From the NCBI GenBank assembly GCA_022813625.1, contig JAKLMB010000043.1, positions 62,001 to 126,000 on the forward strand: a DNA stretch of 64,000 nt, in the 5' to 3' direction. Source of the stretch: Aaosphaeria pasadenensis (lineage: Eukaryota > Ascomycota > Dothideomycetes > Pleosporales). The position numbers and the translations under genes are program-made. This document shows positions 10,779-20,252 of the stretch, one piece after another (position 1 is the stretch's first letter; each line of letters starts with the position of its first letter). The notes under the pieces were generated by a model. That model made no database searches and was not told the origin of the DNA. It saw only the letters and a list, made by a program, of their open reading frames with translations.

Positions 10779-11578
10779 GTCTTTGGTTTATCGGCTTGGA
10801 ATTATACGTGGGAGTGGATGATTGTTTGTTTGCAGATGAAGGGTTAAAATGGTTGTATATGCGATGGTATGGTCAGTAGGGCTGAGGACGGACTTGTCAA
10901 CTCAACTTTATACAAAGGAAGGCTACTTATTATTTCCCCAAAGTGGCTCCGGTCACAAAGTCGGGAAGCTTTAGGACAACACTATGCCAGGCTAACTCGA
11001 GGTTGACTATGGAGTTGTGGAGGCTTAGTGTGAGGCTGATGTCATAGGAGGTCCCGTATAGATCGCATTCCATCAAAACAAGCTCTAGGAACTTTCCTTG
11101 TAATGCCTCTCCAGTCTGCAGGATCGAATCTTCTGTTGGGTTAGCATCCGTCTACCATAAGTTGTTTTAGGGGGGTACTACCAATCCGCCGGCCCACGTG
11201 CTGATGGTGGTGATTGGTATTGGGAGTGGTACTAGCATGCTATCCGAAGCAAAGCCACAGTCAGTCAGCCTTGTAGAGCTGGCTGCGCCGATTTAACCGC
11301 AAGGGAAGCCTGCCTTACCCAAAGCGCTGACCGACACAAATTTACCTCACAGATATACATACTGTGTATACCCGCCACTACTTTCCTAGCCGCCATCGTG
11401 GTCCATCACATTTATTCATTGCGAAAACGATATCGATGCTGCTTCTGCGCAAGTTTGTGAAGTGTTTGCAATGACAAACCCTAGTTATGTTGTAGTACTG
11501 AAGACACAACTGGCCAGACACGTAACTATCTAGTTGACAACAGATTATTTACACAACAATCAATGATGGAGTGTAGAT
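10779..11578. other. Intergenic region, nothing recognised
   Basis: About 800 bp upstream of the hypothetical gene and downstream of the DUF8021 gene, both leftward. No open frame with coding character and no clear repeat. Confidence 0.5.
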
Positions 11579-12442
11579 TTAGAATCTCCTTCCAATGCCC
11601 GGCGGCAGCCCGGTACCGTTCATCCCGCAGCCATCAACAAAGCATGCGCTGACCGTATGAATATAGCGAATCTTCCCGTCCTCAATCCTGAAAAGGTGTG
11701 AATCAGGTGTGCCCTCAGTCGGTCTCGTGCGATCAAGTCCCGTGAAGCCAAGGAAGATGTCCACCGTTCCCGTCACTTCGTCGACCACGTACCGGCGGTT
11801 TGTCAACGGGACATGCTCGGGAAGTCCACCAATGTCGCAAGTATTCGCGGATAGATTGCCTCGTCCGGTATATGCGCCTCCCTCTAGACGCGCACATGGT
11901 GTACCGAAAGGTACTTGGACCGTCACGTCGTTGCAGCGATCGGCATACGCGTCTGCGGCAGCTTTCAACTTGTCGCGCGACAACCTTTTGTCTTCGGGTA
12001 TCGGATCCCACTTCTCCTGACTGTTCCAGTAGAGATAGCCAGTAGCGTTGAATGCCCAGTCGCCTTTGTCCGTCACAATGCTGTCAATCAAGCTCACGCT
12101 CCCCTCGTCGTCGATGCTCATTTGAGTGTGCACAACGTATGGATGCTCTGGGTTCGTCACAATGAACTCAGTGAATGTTCGACAGGCCCCAACGTCGAGG
12201 GTGTTGCGGACATGGTCCATGACCTGCGGGTAAGCCGGAAGTCCGGGTCCGAGTATTGATGCGGTCTTGTTATTTTCCAGATACGTGAGGTTGTAAGAAA
12301 GGTTGTCGAAGTCCGAATGATGCCCAGCCTGTTGCATGAACACATATTTATCCACTGTTTCTTGGAGGAATTCCCGCGTGCAATTGAATGCAGACGCTGA
12401 TGATGCCAACGCGGCGAGCGCGGAACCCCTTGTTGACTTCAT
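11579..12442 (-). CDS. Secreted DUF8021-family protein
   Basis: 287-aa secreted protein. I begin at the internal Met (12442) because it is followed directly by a signal peptide (MKSTRGSALAALASSASA); an upstream in-frame ATG at 12478 would bury it. The mature protein has two similar SnoaL/NTF2-like halves: an N-terminal segment (CTREFLQETVDKYV...) and a C-terminal half with NRRYVVDEVTGTVDIFLGF and RIEDGKIRYIHTVSACFV, which is the fungal DUF8021 signature. It has several N-glycosylation sequons and about six Cys. Members of this family often sit near oxidoreductases in secondary-metabolite or oxidation loci, but no such partner is adjacent here. Molecular function unknown. Confidence 0.85.
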   Translation of the reverse strand: MKSTRGSALAALASSASAFNCTREFLQETVDKYVFMQQAGHHSDFDNLSYNLTYLENNKTASILGPGLPAYPQVMDHVRNTLDVGACRTFTEFIVTNPEHPYVVHTQMSIDDEGSVSLIDSIVTDKGDWAFNATGYLYWNSQEKWDPIPEDKRLSRDKLKAAADAYADRCNDVTVQVPFGTPCARLEGGAYTGRGNLSANTCDIGGLPEHVPLTNRRYVVDEVTGTVDIFLGFTGLDRTRPTEGTPDSHLFRIEDGKIRYIHTVSACFVDGCGMNGTGLPPGIGRRF

Positions 12443-13850
12443 TGTAATTGTAAAGTTCTCGCCTTGTGAGGTATTCAAAGCTCGTCGGATTGCAATGGAT
12501 GTGAAAGGCTAGGGGACTTCACTGTTTTAAAGCTAGAGCTTTTTGCCATGGAGTTGCTCGGACCATCGAAAAATAATTTGAAGAAATGAGACTGTGGACC
12601 TGGAATCTTCTTTGCATGTTGTTATGCGCAGCATTGGGACTCTCTAACCAATGGCATTCTCCAGGCTCTACATATTCATTCACAGTACATTTGAGCGTGG
12701 ATACTGGCATGCGAGCTGCGTCCCAAATCGTATATATAAATAGTGTGGGGCATATTCCTATTGGCTGATCGTGCCTGGCAACACCCCACTTCATATATCC
12801 CCTGAAGGAGATCCCGGTGGAACTTGTGCATCTTCAACTCTATATGAAAGTACATGCGATGGAATACCCGGCGCAGATTGTCGGCGGCGGAGGTTCATTA
12901 GGACCCCACCGGGGATGAATTGCTCACTTTGATGTCAGCATTGTAGATTGCTGTTTGTGTTGTGTTTTTGGGTGCATCGTGTATAGGTTCACATTTCTAT
13001 TATAACAGTGGTTTACCTACCAGAATAGGCCACTGGAAACAAGAACACAAGAATCAAAGCACTACTAGGATCACTCTAATTTGTAATCTATCCTTTCTAT
13101 CGGTCCAGTCTTCTTATAGCCTAGAAGATAAATACTGCCACCTGTGATTGTGCTATTGATTGCTGTAAAGTTCCAGTACGTATGACTTGTTGTCCTACTG
13201 TCGATAAATGCTATGAGCCTCTTTCTCACTGCGCGACTTTGCTCCGACATCCTCTTCGTCACCTCCACGATCTCTCTTCTTCATCTATGGTTTATCACTT
13301 CCTCCGTCAACTATTTCCATGTCACTAAAAAGGTCACATACGTGCCTAATACAAAGACTCTGCAGTAGTCTTCAGCAAGCTATTATTTTGAGGATACCTG
13401 AACCATGCCTCTTTAGGATCAAGTCAATGTTTCACCGCTGCTCGAGTTCTTGGAATGTGTTGGTAGTAGTTCACAGCTAGTCTAAGAGCTTCTATCAGGA
13501 AGTTGTGGTCATCAGTCAATGTATCTGCACATACCACATACTTAAGTTGACTTAGGACGACTATACTTTGCAGTCTATCGTTCCTCGAGATAAGTTGCTT
13601 TCTAGTGATGGTAATATATTATCTTATTCATTAATTACAGGCCAAGCCATATACCCTAGCACTCTAACCGTGTACCTATATGCTGGCTTTTTGGTGATTT
13701 CCGCACTGCATCTTCCTCTTCCTCATTGTTTACTTGTTAGGATGGATTTATACGTAGAGGACCCAACAATCTCGATTTCCTTGATTTGTGTGCCTCCGGT
13801 CCTCCCAGCGATTTCCTCCATGTCGCCACAATAGTTGTGTCTGGGGTGAT
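12443..13850. other. Gene-poor stretch, nothing recognised
   Basis: 1.4 kb of AT-leaning DNA. It contains the promoter of the DUF8021 gene (TATA-like tatatataaata at 12731-12742, read on the minus strand) and the 3' flank of the DUF7924 gene. Short open frames here lack family features. Confidence 0.45.
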
Positions 13851-15416
13851 TCAATGCTGTTCAACTGTTTGTTGATATTCATCATTTTCATGTGATCGAG
13901 GTACCACCGAATGTGATGAACGTGATTCCTGATCTTCAAGTGTAGATGCAGTAGAGACATAATCCTTAGGATCATCGGACAGCATGTCGATAGCGGAGCA
14001 AATCCTCTTGTAATGACTAGGAAGCCACTCATCATAGAGGTTCCGGATGAACTTGTATGCGATCCACCTAGTGGACTTGTTGATCATATACTCAGTAATT
14101 GTATGTCGGTAGTATGTGATGTCGGCCCCGTTGATGAAGGCATAATGGCCATAGATCTTGACGCTTGCTTCATTGTAAGAGATCGAAAACCCTAGAACCT
14201 CTCGATGAAGTTCTTTCTCCTGACCCACTTGCTGGAATAGTGTAATCAGAGCCCGTACGGCAATGGTTTGGCTGTGTGCATTCTGCCGATCAGCAACCTC
14301 CAGATCTCCAGCTCCACATTTAGCCTCACAGGTAAGAAACGGCATGTAGACATTGTAAGTTGCCGCAAGATATGAATCATCTTTCAGCACGTCTCCAACG
14401 AGTGGTTGTAGTTTCTTTCGCTGTGCCAGAGTGAAGGCTTCTCGCTTGAATCCTAGCCCATAGTCTGGCTGCGGACGTGGGCCACAGAGAGGAAGTGTGT
14501 TGGTCCAAATGCCATTGTTAGTCTCTCTTACTATATCAAGGTGCTTGTCCCCCTGGATGAAGAGTATCTCAGCTGGAGGGACTATAAGATGGCCTATATC
14601 GCGAAAGACTCGAAGCTCGGTTGCACCTTTGAGCAGGGCGAGGGTCCGATGGAACAGTTGGTCCGAGAATACTGTCTCCTTTGGGGTACACCTTTCTTTA
14701 TCTAGCAGACGTTTGCAAATGTCCTCGCTGGTTGTGGTGACACCGCCTTCATGTGGTTGCATGAAACTTCCGCATTCCCCAAGCTGGTCTTCGTACAGCG
14801 GGTGCGCGTACTTCACAGTCTCCGGTTGATTTGATCGTTTTGTGGGAGTACATTCTGATGTTGCGCTGGCCCTCGAATTCCTTGTGGATTTGCGTTTCGT
14901 AAGTATGCCTTTCGCAAGGTATCGAGGAGGGTTCATTTTTTCGTCTTTTGGCCAGCAGCCGTTCCTAGTCCAGTAATCGATTCGAGGGTCTTGGTTTGTT
15001 GTTCGCTGGGTCGCCTCGCTGGATAGGGATTCAGATGTTCTTATTCGTTTCGAGACCGTTCTAGGCCAGCTTCCGTAGCCCTCGTCGTCTTCGTGAAGTC
15101 GCTTGAGTGGTGTCGTCTGCTGAACAGATTGCGAAGTGAAGAGACTGTCCGCACGGATTGGCCGTGACGGGCTCTCAGGTTGAACTACGATGGGCGAGCC
15201 CCGTGACCCTGTGTTGAATTCCTTTGAATTGTCTTGTTTCGGTGGTGCTTGGTCTACAGTCAGAGAGTGCGATGGTAGGAAGAGGTGCAACAGCATACGT
15301 GAAATGAGTTGGATAGGCCACTGGACCTGTAGAAATGGCTTCTGCACAGCCAAAATTGTTGATGTCTGTCCAGCCATCTCGAAATTTGGTGGGAAATTCG
15401 GAGTACTTAAATGCAT
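13851..15416 (-). CDS. DUF7924 domain protein, possible PD-(D/E)XK-like fold
   Basis: Single-exon gene for 521 aa. The N-terminal ~200 residues are polar and disordered, with basic clusters (KRIRTSE, KRKSTR) that could be nuclear localisation signals. The C-terminal ~270 residues carry the fungal DUF7924 pattern: YNVYMPFLTCEAKCG, ADRQNAHSQTIAVRA, a conserved LHREVLGFSISYN, IYGHYAFI, the YRH block, and W-IAYKFIRNLYD...HYKRICSAID. The E-x-K inside CEAKCG, set between beta-type segments, recalls nuclease-fold cores. This is an inference and no activity is established. An internal Met at residue 14 is an alternative start. The gene is intact and not flanked by recognisable transposon ends. Confidence 0.8.
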   Translation of the reverse strand: MHLSTPNFPPNFEMAGQTSTILAVQKPFLQVQWPIQLISRMLLHLFLPSHSLTVDQAPPKQDNSKEFNTGSRGSPIVVQPESPSRPIRADSLFTSQSVQQTTPLKRLHEDDEGYGSWPRTVSKRIRTSESLSSEATQRTTNQDPRIDYWTRNGCWPKDEKMNPPRYLAKGILTKRKSTRNSRASATSECTPTKRSNQPETVKYAHPLYEDQLGECGSFMQPHEGGVTTTSEDICKRLLDKERCTPKETVFSDQLFHRTLALLKGATELRVFRDIGHLIVPPAEILFIQGDKHLDIVRETNNGIWTNTLPLCGPRPQPDYGLGFKREAFTLAQRKKLQPLVGDVLKDDSYLAATYNVYMPFLTCEAKCGAGDLEVADRQNAHSQTIAVRALITLFQQVGQEKELHREVLGFSISYNEASVKIYGHYAFINGADITYYRHTITEYMINKSTRWIAYKFIRNLYDEWLPSHYKRICSAIDMLSDDPKDYVSTASTLEDQESRSSHSVVPRSHENDEYQQTVEQH

Positions 15417-16256
15417 TGCTGTTGAGGCTCTGGGAGTGAAGCAGAACTTGAGCTTGGGACGTATGGTGGACGAGGACAGGCGGGGGCGGGGTGGCAGAAG
15501 CAGGTGCCTTAAAAGTGAATGTCAAACAGAGGGAGAGAGCGAGTGGCGGGCAGAAAGAGGTACGTGCACCACTAATAGATCGGGTTCTGGGTAAGTGATT
15601 CTCATACACCCACCAATGAATTGGTTCCCGGTGACTCGTTTATGGCGATTGTTGTTCGTTGAACGCTGTCATCATATCCAGCTGCTGTCTTCTTAGCCCT
15701 ATTTGTGATTGAAGTGAAGTCTTGGCCGCTAACTTGACCAAAATTCAATAATCGATTCGCCGGATCATTGCTACTTGAAACAGAATGCAGCCAAAATACC
15801 TAGGACTAGGAGTGATCTCTCAATAAGACGGCTGAAAGATATTAGGAACATGTAAGTCAACTTGAGTGTGTGATAGGTGCATATACATCAACTAATGACC
15901 ACAAATTCCTGATGGAAGCTCTTATATTAGCTGAGAGTGCTGTAAATGGTTCAGTGACGGATACGTAGGACTTTTGCATTCATGACGGCTCATGTATTAC
16001 GCTCTAAGAAGCTAACATTGAGCTTACTTGAATGATTGCCTGAAGCCTCGGACTTCCATCATGATAACTTCAATGACAATTGACGAATGGAACGCGTTAG
16101 TGAACTAGATCTATTTGAATAATCTGTCAACTAACATATATACGACTATACGTGCGCGCCATGGAAAGCTAACAGTCACAACATGGAAAAAATATCGTAG
16201 ATAATTCTATTAAGCTTCCGTTGTAGAGACTCACTTTCTCCCATATTGGTGCCACC
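15417..16256. other. Intergenic promoter region between divergent genes
   Basis: 840 bp between the DUF7924 gene (left) and the F-box-like gene (right). Open frames across 15175-15609 overlap the DUF7924 start in other frames and look like shadows. No defined motif seen. Confidence 0.45.
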
Positions 16257-16994
16257 ATGCCTCGTTCTATCGACCGCTCGCAAATGATCGCTTCTGAACT
16301 ACCGACAGAGCTGCGCGAGATCATATACAGCTATCTACTACAAACTGACGAAAACCCCATCTTCCCTTTCCGACTATATGTCCTTTCCATGGTAAGTAAT
16401 GCAACCCGACGCGACGCCTGGTTCTACTTCCTACGGACACATGCCTCACGCCTGGGCCACCACGAAGCTCGTCGACATTACATCTACATGCTGGGATTCT
16501 TAGGAGAGCAAGGATTCGCTGCAGCACGGCGCCTCATATTTTCGCAGTTCTCCGCCCAAGTCCCGCGCATAGTGGAGGAGAGAAATCCCAACATCGACCT
16601 TATATTGCGATGCACGGGTCTGCGCAAAGTGTGGCTACAGTGGAGCACGAGACAGTTGCTGGGTGAATGGAGGGCGCGAAGGTTCATCGATCTTGACCAG
16701 CCACCTCCGAGGGCTGATTGTGAGTTCTATACGCTTGAGGAGGTGATTCAAAGACTTCGTCTACAGTATCTGCTAGAGTCGAAGTCGCTGGAGGTCATTG
16801 TGCTGGCTTTGACGCCAGCAACGTGTGTGCTTCGGCCGGGAGTGGAAAAGACTATCCAGGATGCAACTATGTTATTACAAGAGTTGAAGGGCTGGATTTG
16901 TGAAGGATTTCGTTCTCGGGGAAGGATTGTAGAAGTTACGGAACCGTTGTTGGCAACATGGACAGCACGGCATCCTGCGTGGGAGCAAGGGTGA
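16257..16994 (+). CDS. F-box-like hypothetical protein
   Basis: 245-aa soluble protein beginning in a good translation context (gccaccATG). Residues 15-28 (LPTELREIIYSYLL) match the start of a fungal F-box, suggesting a substrate adaptor in an SCF ubiquitin ligase, but the second half of the F-box is weak. The rest is helical and Arg/Leu-rich without a clear repeat domain; such proteins are abundant and fast-evolving in Pezizomycotina. The stop codon lies inside a perfect GTGAGT donor (16991-16996). If that donor is used with the AG at 17099-17100, the protein would end G-R-L-Q-N instead, so the last residues are uncertain. Confidence 0.65.
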   Translation: MPRSIDRSQMIASELPTELREIIYSYLLQTDENPIFPFRLYVLSMVSNATRRDAWFYFLRTHASRLGHHEARRHYIYMLGFLGEQGFAAARRLIFSQFSAQVPRIVEERNPNIDLILRCTGLRKVWLQWSTRQLLGEWRARRFIDLDQPPPRADCEFYTLEEVIQRLRLQYLLESKSLEVIVLALTPATCVLRPGVEKTIQDATMLLQELKGWICEGFRSRGRIVEVTEPLLATWTARHPAWEQG

Positions 16995-17661
16995 GTCAAT
17001 TTGTTTGGTAGAAATCGGAATCAAGATGTCGCTCATTTGCATTGCTCTGTTATCTATTAACATTTACAATCGAGTCATTATTCAACGATACTTTCCATAG
17101 TCGCCTTCAGAATTAGTATCACTTAAAATACCACGTCTCCTAGTACCCCGTCAAGTATACACCTATGGATTAATTGCATCGAAAGTAAATCAGGACCAAA
17201 AGCATAGCCTAAGAGAGAAATTTCTGAGCACAGCTCCCAGTCTTTCACAAGAATGCTGCAAACTATCAACAAGAGAAAGTTTCGTTTTCTTCGGCGGTGT
17301 GTTTATGTGCAAGGATTCTCGCCTCAGCATACCACTTGTTGGATTTCTAACATACAATACTTGAATCTCCCCGGAAGCAATGCAGAATCAGAAAAAGGCC
17401 GAAAACCTATAGCTACACGTAGAATAACCTGGATTATGAAGAACATATTATGCAACTATTGAGGCTGCGATCGGGAACTTTTGGATTCTTACGTCCGTAG
17501 AGATTAAAGTCTCCGCGCAAATGTACAAGTGTCCGAGAGATGTTGATCAACAAGCACACGACGAGGAAATATAATAACAGCTCAGTGAACATGTTTGTAG
17601 AGTACAGATCAAAGAAAATCAACCCCAAATCTGATAAACATCCATTCAGTCTTTCGCAGCC
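16995..17661. other. Intergenic region, nothing recognised
   Basis: 667 bp between two rightward genes, presumably containing the promoter of the GST-like gene. No coding-quality open frame or repeat. Confidence 0.45.
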
Positions 17662-18453
17662 ATGACTCTCACGAGCTCCCCAACCTCCGCTTCAAAAACC
17701 ACACTCTGGATATGGCCAACCGGCCTATTCCCCCGCCGCCTCATCTACTATTTTCGCGCAAAGCAGCTATCCTCATCCCACCTGGGCGCCCAAAACATTA
17801 CCCTAGTCCCTGTGACACTGGACATGCAAGCCGGAGCCCTCGTCTCGAAACCGGGACACGAGCCGCGACCGGAGGGGACATCCCTACCCTGCCTCCGCAT
17901 AGAGCAGACTGGCCAAGACGACTTCTACATCCACGAGTCGGGTGCGATTCTAGAGTATTTTGAAGAGCTGTTTGGACCCGAGAAAGGGTTTGTTGATCTC
18001 AGAGGCACGTCTATGGAACAGCGTGCTAGAAGTAGAGATATACTGTCTGTGCTTGCGGACGCTACTGTGTGGGGGGTTGTGTATCAGATTCATACTGAAG
18101 AGTCGACGCTGATGTGGTCTGGGCTGAGACGCGAGCAATGGTCCGATGATGTTGCCATGCATGCGAAAAAATTCAAATCCGGTCTTCTCGACAAGTTGGA
18201 GAGGTGGGTGGAGGAGGGAATGGCTCAGAAGGGTCGCAAGAGTCTTCGTGCAGAGGACGCGGGCGTTACCCTCGCGAATATCTGTTTGCTGACGATAGTT
18301 GAGTACATTGAGAAAACGTATGGTCAAGACTGGGTCGATGGGCACGTGCAGTTGAAAGCTTGGTGCGATATTATGAAGAAAGAAGAGTGGTTCCTAGATG
18401 AGAATGGGCTCAAAGGATTGGAAGAGAATGATTTCGCGGGGCTGTTCCAGTAG
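17662..18453 (+). CDS. Glutathione S-transferase-like protein
   Basis: 263-aa single-exon protein with a thioredoxin-fold N-terminal GST domain (about 14-100) and an all-helical C-terminal domain (about 115-255). The N-terminal half shows LWIWPTGLFPRRLIYYFRAK (helix 1), the cis-Pro region TSLPCLRIE and the glutathione-binding ESGAILEYFE element (Glu-Ser, gamma-glutamyl contact). There is no Cys or Tyr at the usual catalytic start of helix 1; the fungal group with P-R-R in that place probably uses Ser/Thr or another residue. Likely cytosolic conjugation or peroxidase function in detoxification; substrate unknown. Confidence 0.85.
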   Translation: MTLTSSPTSASKTTLWIWPTGLFPRRLIYYFRAKQLSSSHLGAQNITLVPVTLDMQAGALVSKPGHEPRPEGTSLPCLRIEQTGQDDFYIHESGAILEYFEELFGPEKGFVDLRGTSMEQRARSRDILSVLADATVWGVVYQIHTEESTLMWSGLRREQWSDDVAMHAKKFKSGLLDKLERWVEEGMAQKGRKSLRAEDAGVTLANICLLTIVEYIEKTYGQDWVDGHVQLKAWCDIMKKEEWFLDENGLKGLEENDFAGLFQ

Positions 18454-18682
18454 GAAGCTGGCTTTGCACTGAAAGCGAGGAAGACAAAGGGAGTCACAAA
18501 AGAACATGGAGACTGTGATGATTGATTCCGGTGTGAAATTGATTCGTATTCAAACGAGTAGTAGTAAGAGAATAAACCCAGCAGCAGAGGCTTGCGTGAG
18601 CACACCGACCCAACCTAATTGACTCTAACGCCTTCCATGATGATTGTATGTACGTATCTCGAGGGTTGGACCGTTACAGTCC

Positions 18683-19120
18683 TCAAATTCTAACTCCAGC
18701 AACGGGGCACACAGCTCCTGCCTCAGCACCTTGTACGCTTGGGTGTGAATGAACCTTGTTCTTATGGTGCGCGATGGTGGCCTTGGTGACTGGACATACG
18801 TCGCCTTCCTTAGCATCGGCTGTGCTTGGATGATCTGGTGGAAGAACGGTGGTAGCGGGGCCAATGACGGGGCAGACTTCGTCGTCCATGGCCTTACTCT
18901 TCGGTTGGTTGACCACTGTCTTGAGTGCAGGGCATGCTGTTGCGGTGGGAGAGGAGCCCTCGATCGGGATCGCAGGATGCTTATGGAGGTTGTGATGATG
19001 GTCGGTGGTGGCTCCTACGACAGGGCAGGTTTGGCCATCTTTGGCAAGATCGACCTCAGGGTGATTTGGAGGGAGGACGTCGTTAGTAGTGCCAACTACG
19101 GGGCAGACGGAGGAGGACAT
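18683..19120 (-). CDS. Small protein with six Cys-Pro (heme-regulatory-like) motifs
   Basis: 145-aa protein made almost entirely of Cys-Pro-Val/Ala units. I start at the Met at 19120 (MSSSVCPVVG); an in-frame upstream ATG-free extension to 19255 is low-complexity leader. Cys-Pro pairs lie at residues 6, 32, 63, 83, 109 and 138. The order is A (CPVVGTTNDVLPPNHP), B (CPVVGATTDHHHNLHKHP), C (CPALKTVV), then again A (CPVIGPATTVLPPDHP), B (CPVTKATIAHHKNKVHSHP), C (CPVAGV); A-to-B spacing is 26 residues in both halves. Cys-Pro-Val is the core of heme regulatory motifs (as in HAP1, ALAS and catalase-linked proteins), and the His clusters could add ligands. Heme or metal binding is inferred. No signal peptide or membrane span. 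Confidence 0.75.
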   Translation of the reverse strand: MSSSVCPVVGTTNDVLPPNHPEVDLAKDGQTCPVVGATTDHHHNLHKHPAIPIEGSSPTATACPALKTVVNQPKSKAMDDEVCPVIGPATTVLPPDHPSTADAKEGDVCPVTKATIAHHKNKVHSHPSVQGAEAGAVCPVAGVRI

Positions 19121-20252
19121 GGTGTGTATGATTGTGTGATGTACGATTCTAGAGCTTGATGAGTGTTGTAGAATGGAAGCAGATCGATATGCGATTCTCG
19201 TTGTTCGATGTCTGTGGAAGCAGATGTTGTGGATGTAGGTAGTTGAAGTGATCAATCAACTAGTCAGTCGAACCATGAGGGGTTGCTGGATGTTTATTAT
19301 CCTTTTCAAAGCCAGTCTGTCAGTCTTCCACCCCCGGATCCGGCGACGTCAGTGGATGACAATCCGTCGTCTCTCATTGGCCAACTGTCCAGCGCATTGA
19401 TCAGTCACCTCAAGGGATTCCGCCAAGACGGATACGGACCAATCATGTATTCGCCTAAGGAATGCTCCTTCACCGTACGAGTGGCATCATCGAATCTCAC
19501 ACGACTCATCTGCATCATCCTGTTCATAATCCTAAAGCCTGCGGAGTTCCTGCGAATTTTTGACTATTCCCGTGTGACTCTACAATATTCTAAATGGTAC
19601 TGTATATATTGTGGGGTAGGATTATGCTCCAGAATGGAAATGTAGGATGAATACCTACCTACCTAGGCAGGTAGCTATTTTCAACTCTTCAGTCAGGCTA
19701 GGAGAACGAAGCAAAGTGATAACCAGTTATTGTATTGTTACTTATGATGACCTGAATCTACCTAAGATTGGGTTTGAAGCGTTCGTGTACTTAGCATTCA
19801 TTCTTCCTTCGTGTGCTTTAATATTCATTCTTCGTGTGCTTGATGTCCATCCATGGATCCTTCCTTCGATTGATTGGTCATCGCCAATCATTAGTTAGTT
19901 AATCAGATTGACTACCTCATGGCAAAACTCCCAACAACAGGGAACACCTAAAAAGACTAATAGGAAATAAAGAGAAAGAAATTGTCCTACTACCACTCAC
20001 AAGATTCCAAACTAGGGAAGAGAAGTGGTAGAGTACACTATGACTATTTGTTTCGTATTCGCAACCTGTGCATAAGGATATCCATGGAGAGCAGGATACA
20101 TATGCTCCACACCGCATCGAATTGTCCCTCACCTAGTAATGTTGAAATTCGTATATGATTCGATGACTGCTTGCTCTTTTATGCTTCCTGGATACCAGAA
20201 CTCCTAAACGCCGTCCCTCAAAATAATCTTGAATTGCCTCTTCTCAGACGCC
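19121..20252. other. Intergenic region, nothing recognised
   Basis: 1.1 kb upstream of the Cys-Pro repeat gene and downstream of the Ser/Pro repeat gene, both leftward. The minus-strand frame extends from 19120 up to 19255 without coding character. Confidence 0.45.
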
